Source: Acidobacteriota bacterium
Lineage (GTDB): Bacteria > Acidobacteriota > Blastocatellia > Pyrinomonadales > Pyrinomonadaceae
Reading direction: 5' to 3'
NCBI GenBank assembly: GCA_003222835.1
Contig: QHXE01000598.1
Coordinates: 5,837-15,834, forward strand
Length of the DNA stretch: 9,998 nucleotides
The notes under the pieces are model-generated. The model saw only the letters and a list, made by a program, of their open reading frames with translations. It was not told where the DNA came from and ran no database searches. A program made the position numbers and the translations under genes. This document shows, one piece after another, positions 5,915 to 9,998 of the stretch (the stretch's first letter is position 1; every line of letters begins with the position of its first letter).

Positions 5915-6024
5915 TTTGGAGCGCGCCGGCAGAGCGAAGCGGCGACGGCGCTTTTAGTTTGCTATTGGTTCGCCCGAGTGATCCAAAGCACCATCGCCGC
6001 TTCGCTCTGCTGGCGCACTCCAAA
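5915..6024. repeat. 110-base imperfect palindrome (REP- or MITE-like)
   Basis: Two 40-base arms (5915-5954 and 5985-6024) are inverted copies that agree at 36 of 40 positions around a 30-base centre. The uninterrupted core is GCAGAGCGAAGCGGCGA (5929-5945), and the outer ends read TTTGGAG. All four differences (5922, 5928, 5946, 5949) are transitions. As RNA from the + strand they give three C-A mismatches and one G-U; from the - strand, three G-U and one C-A. The element begins two bases after the lipoprotein stop and ends next to the ribosome binding site of the DUF2905 gene. It has no transposase. Repetition elsewhere in the genome is expected from its form but cannot be seen here. Confidence 0.75.
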
Positions 6025-6033
6025 GAAGGCATC

Positions 6034-6252
6034 ATGAATCGCAGCGTTGGATTGATAGTTATCGTTGGCGGGGCATGTGTGGTAATTATCGGATTGCTGA
6101 TTTATTCGGGAGCGCTTTCGTGGTTTGGCAGGCTGCCCGGTGACATCCGTTATGAAGGCGAGCACACGCGAGTTTACATTCCAATAATTTCATCATTGCT
6201 GCTCTCGCTGGTTTTGAGTTTGCTGTTCTATCTGCTTCGGCGATTCTTCTGA
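6034..6252 (+). CDS. DUF2905 two-helix membrane protein
   Basis: A 72-aa inner-membrane protein. Helix 1 covers about residues 4-26 (VGLIVIVGGACVVIIGLLIY), the conserved DUF2905 loop GRLPGDIRYEGE covers about 32-44, and helix 2 covers about 49-68 (IPIISSLLLSLVLSLLFYLL), ending with RRFF. Length and layout are typical of DUF2905, a broad family of unknown function. ATG 6034 is preceded by AGAAGG (6024-6029); an earlier ATG at 5902 would run through the palindromic repeat and the end of the lipoprotein gene, and is rejected. The ribosome binding site touches the right arm of the palindrome, so folding of that element could affect translation. The last 25 bases overlap the convergent rsmI gene. 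Confidence 0.85.
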   Translation: MNRSVGLIVIVGGACVVIIGLLIYSGALSWFGRLPGDIRYEGEHTRVYIPIISSLLLSLVLSLLFYLLRRFF

Positions 6253-7100
6253 CCCACGATTAAGCGATACGCTTCCGCGCGTTTGAATCCCAATTCGCGT
6301 GCGGCTCTCTTCAGCGCCGTTCTCGAGTCCAGTCCCTCACTCTCAAGTTGACGCACGCGGCCAACCAGATTTGCTGATGAAAGCTCTGTCTCGCCAGTCG
6401 ATTCCGGTGCGTTGGAAGCTGATTTGCCGACGCCGCTGATGAGCAGAACAATTTCCCCTCGCCTCGATGGACCTTGGGAAAAAGTCTCTGCCAATTCGCT
6501 TAAATTTCCGCCTACGATCTCTTCATGAATCTTGGTCAGCTCCCGCGCTACTGCTGCTTTGCGATTTCCCAAAACGTTTAGGGCATCACCTAATGTCGCG
6601 GCGATTCGATGGGGCGCTTCATAAAACACCAGCGTCGCCGGAATCGCCGCCAAGTCTTCCAAATGTGCTCGCCTAGCGTTCGCTCGCGCCGGAAGAAAAC
6701 CAGCGAAGAAGAATTGATCCGAAGGCAGCCCCGAGGCGACAAGTGCCGCCACGAAAGCCGTGGGACCAGGAATGGGGACCACTATAATTCCGCGCTCAAT
6801 CGCTGTGTTGACGATGCGAAATCCAGGGTCGCTTATCAGAGGCGTGCCGGCGTCAGATACAATGGCGATACTCTTGCCGGCTTCAAGAAGCTTGGCCAAC
6901 TCCGCGGCGCGTTCTCGTTCGTTGTGTTCGTGATAGCTGATGGTCCGAGTCTTGATTCCGAAGTGATTCAGCAAAGTTATTGTCCGGCGTGTGTCTTCGC
7001 AAGCAATCAATTCCACTTCGCGCAGCACGCGCAACGCTCTGTGGGTGATGTCTTCGAGATTGCCGATTGGAGTGGCAACGATGTAAAGCGTTCCAGGCAT
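6228..7100 (-). CDS. rsmI: 16S rRNA (cytidine(1402)-2'-O)-methyltransferase RsmI
   Basis: SAM-dependent enzyme that 2'-O-methylates C1402 in the decoding centre of 16S rRNA. The product is 290 aa, near the usual 275-290. Family motifs in order: GTLYIVATPIGNLEDIT (3-19), ACEDTRRT (33-40), YHEHNE (56-61), SDAGTPLISDPG (82-93), PIPGPTAFVAALVASGLP (109-126), FFFAGFLP (130-137), FYEAPHRI (159-166) and VARELTKIHEE (184-194). The C-terminal region (about 240-285) matches the small helical RsmI C-terminal domain, with RTALKRAARELGFKRAEAYR. ATG 7100 gives the standard N-terminus; only a weak GGCGAC lies upstream. The leader is very short before a palindromic repeat, so promoter position is unclear. 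The 3' end overlaps the convergent DUF2905 gene by 25 bases. Confidence 0.97.
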   Translation of the reverse strand: MPGTLYIVATPIGNLEDITHRALRVLREVELIACEDTRRTITLLNHFGIKTRTISYHEHNERERAAELAKLLEAGKSIAIVSDAGTPLISDPGFRIVNTAIERGIIVVPIPGPTAFVAALVASGLPSDQFFFAGFLPARANARRAHLEDLAAIPATLVFYEAPHRIAATLGDALNVLGNRKAAVARELTKIHEEIVGGNLSELAETFSQGPSRRGEIVLLISGVGKSASNAPESTGETELSSANLVGRVRQLESEGLDSRTALKRAARELGFKRAEAYRLIVGQKNRRSR

Positions 7101-7124
7101 GTCGCCGGTATTGTGGCGCGCGTT

Positions 7125-7224
7125 GTGTCAGAACGCGAGCGGTAGCGACCGGAACCTACCACGGCCGCTCATGCAAATCCAGTTGCGTCCACCATCCGGT
7201 CGCTACCGCTCGCGGTTCTGACAC
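7125..7224. repeat. 100-base near-perfect palindromic element (REP- or MITE-like)
   Basis: The left arm (7125-7153) and right arm (7195-7224) are inverted copies identical except for one base: the left arm reads GAACGCGAG where the right arm, reversed, reads GAACCGCGAG. The tips are GTGTCAG and CTGACAC, and the inner ends are CCGGA and TCCGG. The 41-base centre contains a small hairpin, GCAA-ATCCAG-TTGC (7173-7186). There is no coding capacity and no transposase nearby. The element lies between the rsmI start and the terminator of the next gene, beginning 24 bases upstream of the rsmI start codon. Form suggests a dispersed REP/MITE element moved in trans by an enzyme encoded elsewhere. Confidence 0.85.
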
Positions 7225-7225
7225 G

Positions 7226-7268
7226 GAAAACAACAAAAGCCCCGCCGCTGGTGAAGAGCGGCGGGGCT
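7226..7268 (-). terminator. Strong intrinsic terminator for the - strand
   Basis: AGCCCCGCCGCT (7238-7249) and AGCGGCGGGGCT (7257-7268) form a perfect 12-pair stem with a seven-base loop. Read on the - strand, the stem is followed by a T-rich run, TTTTGTTGTTTT (7227-7238 in + coordinates). On the + strand the right side is not T-rich. It would therefore end the - strand transcript of the exported protein gene at 7399-7896, about 130 bases after its stop. Confidence 0.85.
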
Positions 7269-7398
7269 CCGGTCGAACGCGTTACCTTACTGATGCTCTA
7301 AAATAACTTGACGTTTGGCGACGGCCTCGTCCTGCCGATCCAAGGCGAACAAGTCCGCTCACTAAACGAGACTGTCAAAGAACATCAGTCAACCTAAG
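7269..7398 (-). other. 3' untranslated/intergenic spacer, nothing identified
   Basis: The spacer lies between the terminator and the stop of the exported protein gene. It holds ACTTG/CAAGT inverted pentamers around a short GACG-GCCT-CGTC hairpin, and TTGACT and TTGACA hexamers on the - strand without matching -10 boxes. No frame looks coding. A structured 3' UTR or a small RNA is possible but unsupported. Confidence 0.3.
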
Positions 7399-7896
7399 TT
7401 AATAAGGTATTCTCAGGTCGTACGCGTCGGCTATTACGTGAAGACTCGATCTGATTTCGGCCAACTCAGCATCCACGCTGCCGTTGCCGGTGCGCAGTCG
7501 CAAGTCACGATCAAGCTGAATGCCTCGATCCAGAACCATTCGCGCCTCGTCAACGCTACTGCCGAGAGCGAATCCGCCACGTGAAGCCATTCTCAAATCT
7601 CTGACCGCGCGCCGAAACTCACGTACTTGATCGATCGCTCCGGTGTCGACAGTTCTAAACTGAAAAATGCCGCCGAAGACCCGGCGCGTCCTGCCATAAT
7701 TGAGATCGTTTTCCAACCGGGCGCTCGACATGTCAAGCTGACGAATCGCTTGCTGAACGTCACGCCGATCAGTACGATCGTAACCATAACGATTATAGTC
7801 TTGACGATTATAGTCTTGCGCCGTAGTCACTATCGGTAGCGCCAGAATCAGAACAACTGCCGTGAATATTAATCTAGCTAGAATGTTTCTTCTCAT
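7399..7896 (-). CDS. Small exported protein, helical, function unknown
   Basis: A 165-aa product. Residues 1-26 are a clear signal peptide (RRN, hydrophobic LARLIFTAVVLILALPIV, cleavage likely after TTA). The mature N-terminus is a Tyr/Asn/Asp/Arg-rich stretch with a duplicated pentapeptide QDYNR (27-31 and 32-36), followed by YGYDRTDRRD. Residues 47-165 look like a bundle of amphipathic helices with many Arg/Asp pairs (QQAIRQLDMSSARLENDL, VREFRRAVRDLRMA, EARMVLDRGIQLDRDLRLR, AELAEIRSSLHVIADAYDL). There are no cysteines, lipobox or membrane helices after the signal, so a periplasmic or secreted location is inferred. ATG 7896 is preceded by AAGGAGGT nine bases upstream (7906-7913), a strong site. 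A strong terminator lies downstream. I do not recognise a named family. Confidence 0.75.
   Translation of the reverse strand: MRRNILARLIFTAVVLILALPIVTTAQDYNRQDYNRYGYDRTDRRDVQQAIRQLDMSSARLENDLNYGRTRRVFGGIFQFRTVDTGAIDQVREFRRAVRDLRMASRGGFALGSSVDEARMVLDRGIQLDRDLRLRTGNGSVDAELAEIRSSLHVIADAYDLRIPY
7789..7818 (-). repeat. Two exact 15-base tandem copies inside the exported protein gene
   Basis: ACGATTATAGTCTTG occurs twice back to back on the + strand (7789-7803 and 7804-7818). It encodes the duplicated QDYNR just after the signal peptide cleavage site. Identity at every third-codon position implies a recent duplication that keeps the frame. Confidence 0.9.
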
Positions 7897-7905
7897 TTGT
7901 CCCTT

Positions 7906-7930
7906 ACCTCCTTACTTATAAAACCTCCTT
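7906..7930 (-). promoter_or_regulatory. Duplicated Shine-Dalgarno sequence
   Basis: On the - strand, AAGGAGGT occurs at 7913-7906, nine bases before ATG 7896, and again at 7930-7923, 17 bases further upstream. The proximal copy fixes the start. The distal copy has no ATG, GTG or TTG at a usable distance, so it serves no visible leader peptide; it could act as a standby ribosome site. Confidence 0.7.
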
Positions 7931-8030
7931 TGTCGATGTGATGATCGCGCCGGGGCTAGGGTGCGCACCGTGAAGGAAAAGCCCAGGGATCACAAGCAAC
8001 TCGTAAGGTGAAAACAAGAAATGTCCGTAG

Positions 8031-8080
8031 TTCTTCACGTTCCTACCTGTCCGTTCGTGTGATTTCGTGGATTGTTCTTT
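8031..8080 (+). repeat. 10-base-periodic TTCGTGT-like run
   Basis: Five successive ten-base units read TTCTTCACGT, TCCTACCTGT, CCGTTCGTGT, GATTTCGTGG and ATTGTTCTTT, sharing a loose NNNTTCGTGT pattern, best in units three and four. The run lies in the 239-base space upstream of the exported protein gene at 7399-7896 and downstream of the 174-aa gene. It recalls the heptamer run at 1237-1295 in style but not in sequence. The rest of this space (7931-8030 and 8081-8135) shows no gene and no clear promoter. Confidence 0.35.
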
Positions 8081-8135
8081 TGCGACAAACCGGGGACGAT
8101 CCAGTAAGTGACACGAAAGATAGCCAGATCCTGGA

Positions 8136-8660
8136 TCAGGCTTCGGCGAGCAGCATCAAGAAATGATCGCGCAGCCGGGCTTCAGTGAGCGGCGATTGCG
8201 CGCCGGTTTTTTCGCTAGCCATCCACAGAGGCGCGCCCGTCGCCGCCCGCAGGAGAGTAAGTTCAGCGTTCGCGCGCGGCCGTCCAAAGTGTTTGATGTT
8301 CGCGCAAGCCAACCCACCGCCGCGCATGAATCCATCACGCGGAGTGCGTGGCCATCCACTTTCGACCGTCAACGTGCGCACGCCATTGCGCAACGTCACG
8401 CGTGTTCCGACCATCGTGGCTGATCCGACGCGAAAGCGATGCGCATCCTGATGCTCGATTTGAATGCCCGCGCCTCGGCGATTGGCTTCGCCCGCCAGCG
8501 TAGTCAGCGAGTTCAGCAACCAATCGATTCCGGTGCGACGCAGCAGATCATTCCGCGCCCGCAAATTCAGATACTCGGTAATATCCGCGCGCCCCGCCGC
8601 ATGCGCTCGACGCTTCGCTTCTGCGAACGCCAACTCCCAGGCTTCGTCAAGTTCGTTCAT
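8136..8660 (-). CDS. Uncharacterised 174-aa protein
   Basis: A soluble-looking 174-aa protein with no signal peptide or membrane segment. Residues 1-60 are helical and rich in Ala/Arg/Glu (ELDEAWELAFAEAKRRAHAA, then NDLLRRTGIDWLLNSLTTLA). Residues 62-125 appear beta-rich and hold the most distinctive motifs: HRFRVGSATMVGTRVTLRNG (74-93), VESGWPRTPRDGFMRGGGLA (99-118) and IKHFGRP. The C-terminus is again helical (LTEARLRDHFLMLLAEA). One cysteine (LACANI). The frame is well supported: codon-position GC bias continues through the whole reading frame, and the protein has an ordered secondary-structure pattern. It begins 86 bases from, and divergent to, the TPM gene. I have a sense of similar hypothetical proteins in acidobacteria but can give no function. 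Start ATG 8660 follows GGACCAGG. Confidence 0.65.
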   Translation of the reverse strand: MNELDEAWELAFAEAKRRAHAAGRADITEYLNLRARNDLLRRTGIDWLLNSLTTLAGEANRRGAGIQIEHQDAHRFRVGSATMVGTRVTLRNGVRTLTVESGWPRTPRDGFMRGGGLACANIKHFGRPRANAELTLLRAATGAPLWMASEKTGAQSPLTEARLRDHFLMLLAEA

Positions 8661-8746
8661 CCTGGCTGGTCCCGTTTTCCATTCGTGCTTCTTTTGATGT
8701 TATCATGCCCTCCCGATTCGTCTCTCCTTGCATGCTTACTGGTCGG

Positions 8747-9998
8747 ATGAAATTACCTTTCTTTAATCAGCGGGCGATCGCCTTGGCGATGATTCTCGCG
8801 ATCGTTTCTGTGCTCTGGGGTGGCGCGGTTTCTTGGGCCCAGGTCAAGCGGCTACCGAAGCCGAGCGGGCATGTTAACGACTTTTTCGAAGCCCTGGATT
8901 CCCAGACAAAGTCGCGACTGGAAGTCGTCCTTGAAAACTTGAAGCAGCGCACGGGTCTGGAGTTCATGATTGCTACGGTGACGAGTGTAGGTTCGCAAGA
9001 CATCTACGATTACTCTCTGGCGGTTGCCAATGATTGGAACGTGGGCGCGCCGGCAACTCCGACCAAGAGTCTCCTGCTTTTGATCGCGACCGATAGCGGG
9101 AAATTCTTTTCGCAAGCCAGTAAGTCCGCGCGGGCCAGTCTTCCCGACGGTCTGATCGGCGAGATGGGCCTGCGCATGAGACCGAAACTCGAGAGCGGCG
9201 GCTATAGCCAGGCATTGCTGACGGGGATCCAAGTCTTTGCGGAAATTCTCGGTGAGCGAAACAATTTCACTTTAGCCGATGTCGATCCACAAGCCGAGAA
9301 TCTGGTTGCCACCCGGCAGCGGCCACGGGTTGTGAGAACAGCAAGGACTGCGCCTACGGAGACTCCGACCCCACAACCGAGTGAATCGCCGGCGCCACAA
9401 CCTACAGTCCAACAAACCGAAACGCTCTCGCCGCAAATAATCCCGAATGCCACACCTCCGCCTGTGACTGCGTCGCCGGAATCAACGCAGACGCCGAAGC
9501 CTTCCGTAAGGCCACGGGTCACGCAACCATCCGAAACGCCGGCGGTTGCGTCGCCGTCGCCGAGTGCAGTTCCTCAAGAAATAACTCCGTCAGCGATAGC
9601 GACCAACTCCGCTTCGCCGAGATCGTCTCCGGAAGAGAGTCCGAGCGCGCCAACCTCGCCCAGTGTCCCTGTCCAAGTTTCAGATAATTCCGCGCGGCTT
9701 ACTCGCTCATCGTCTACGGATCGCAGAACAAACGTCACGCCTCCAGCAAACCCGGAAGACGAGAAAGAAGAAGTTGAGTTAACCCTAACCAAACCCGTCG
9801 ACCAGAGAATAGAACTATTGAAGGCGTTCATCGCCGCGCATCCGCAGTCGGTCGCGGTGCCGCGCGCCTTTGAACTGATCGTGGCGGCGCACGCGACCTT
9901 AGGCGATCAGAAATTACAAGCGGGCGACACGGAGGGCGGCCTGCGTGAATTTCGTCTGGCGATTTCTGAGGCGCCACCCGATATGCGCGATCCGTTGT
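8747..9998 (+). CDS. Exported TPM-domain protein with Pro/Ser/Thr linker and TPR-like C-terminal part, 3' partial
   Basis: The frame is open to the window edge (417 codons), so the stop is outside. Residues 1-31 are a signal peptide (KLPFFNQR, hydrophobic IALAMILAIVSVLWGGAV, cleavage after SWA). Residues 41-170 match a TPM domain (TPM_phosphatase-type, Rossmann-like): GHVNDFFEALDSQTKSRLE, FMIATVTSVGSQDIYDYSLA, a strand SLLLLIATDSGKFF, SLPDGLIGEM and YSQALLTGIQVFAEIL. The usual DNG before the strand is replaced by PTK, so metal binding may be weakened. Residues 196-336 are a low-complexity Pro/Ser/Thr/Gln linker with repeated TPTPQP- and SPSPS-like units. Residues 345-417 are helical with a TPR-like pattern (RIELLKAFIAAHPQSVAVPRA, GDTEGGLREFRLAISEAP). 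In-frame ATGs at 8705 and 8732 would add residues before the signal peptide, so 8747 is preferred; no start has a strong ribosome site. Role unknown; TPM proteins act in envelope or photosystem maintenance in other lineages. Confidence 0.85.
   Translation, partial: MKLPFFNQRAIALAMILAIVSVLWGGAVSWAQVKRLPKPSGHVNDFFEALDSQTKSRLEVVLENLKQRTGLEFMIATVTSVGSQDIYDYSLAVANDWNVGAPATPTKSLLLLIATDSGKFFSQASKSARASLPDGLIGEMGLRMRPKLESGGYSQALLTGIQVFAEILGERNNFTLADVDPQAENLVATRQRPRVVRTARTAPTETPTPQPSESPAPQPTVQQTETLSPQIIPNATPPPVTASPESTQTPKPSVRPRVTQPSETPAVASPSPSAVPQEITPSAIATNSASPRSSPEESPSAPTSPSVPVQVSDNSARLTRSSSTDRRTNVTPPANPEDEKEEVELTLTKPVDQRIELLKAFIAAHPQSVAVPRAFELIVAAHATLGDQKLQAGDTEGGLREFRLAISEAPPDMRDPL

Noticed and set aside
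7269..7398. Possible small RNA in the spacer after the exported protein gene
   Set aside because: Only short inverted pentamers and unpaired -35-like hexamers; no match to a known RNA and no complete promoter.
8098..8137. GATCCAG/CTGGATC inverted repeat after the 174-aa gene as a terminator
   Set aside because: Seven pairs with a 26-base loop that overlap the stop codon, and no U-tract follows.
8678..8706. TATCAT at 8701 as -10 of the TPM gene
   Set aside because: No acceptable -35 at the right spacing; the same TATCAT also occurs at 3649 without one, so it is not informative.
9202..9831. Long open frames on the - strand opposite the TPM gene
   Set aside because: They are low-complexity Gly/Val/Ser translations of the Pro/Ser/Thr-rich linker's complement; the + strand frame has a signal peptide and a TPM domain.

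Overview
The window reads as a chromosomal segment of a Gram-negative, lipid A-making soil-type bacterium, most likely an acidobacterium of the Blastocatellia/Pyrinomonadaceae kind. That placement is inference. It rests on the fabZ-lpxA-lpxI order, a small exported protein of a type I associate with acidobacteria, several uncharacterised exported proteins, and intergenic spaces filled with palindromic dispersed-type repeats. No 16S or other decisive marker is present.

Layout. (1) Positions 1-2109 form a lipid A/fatty acid operon on the + strand: the 3' part of fabZ, lpxA two bases later, then lpxI after a 100-base gap that holds a run of degenerate CTCTGCG-like heptamers. (2) Positions 2110-2990 hold a Prx6-type 1-Cys peroxiredoxin with its own likely promoter, two dyads in its upstream region and a hairpin terminator. 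(3) Positions 3057-3624 hold a two-gene module of small proteins: a DUF6883-like gene broken by a frameshift, followed two bases later by an intact DUF4926 gene. (4) Positions 3691-5912 hold a CYTH-domain (triphosphate tunnel) protein, overlapped by a small exported protein, then a lipoprotein with DUF4163/DUF3298-like domains. (5) Positions 5915-6252 hold a 110-base imperfect palindrome that abuts the ribosome binding site of a DUF2905 two-helix membrane protein. (6) On the - strand lie rsmI (6228-7100), a 100-base near-perfect palindrome, a strong terminator, a small exported protein (7399-7896) and an unknown 174-aa protein (8136-8660). (7) From 8747 to the right edge runs the 5' part of an exported protein with a TPM domain, a long Pro/Ser/Thr-rich linker and a helical, TPR-like C-terminal part.

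How it fits together. FabZ and LpxA draw on the same 3-hydroxyacyl-ACP pool: FabZ dehydrates it for phospholipid synthesis, while LpxA uses it to start lipid A. LpxI performs the later UDP-2,3-diacylglucosamine cleavage. Most other genes are exported or membrane proteins of unknown role, plus two conserved housekeeping activities (peroxide defence and 16S rRNA C1402 2'-O-methylation).

I see no complete mobile element, transposase, CRISPR array, tRNA or rRNA. The least explained signals are the two long palindromic intergenic elements (5915-6024 and 7125-7224), the heptamer/10-mer runs (1237-1295 and 8031-8080), and the decayed DUF6883 member of the DUF6883/DUF4926 pair.
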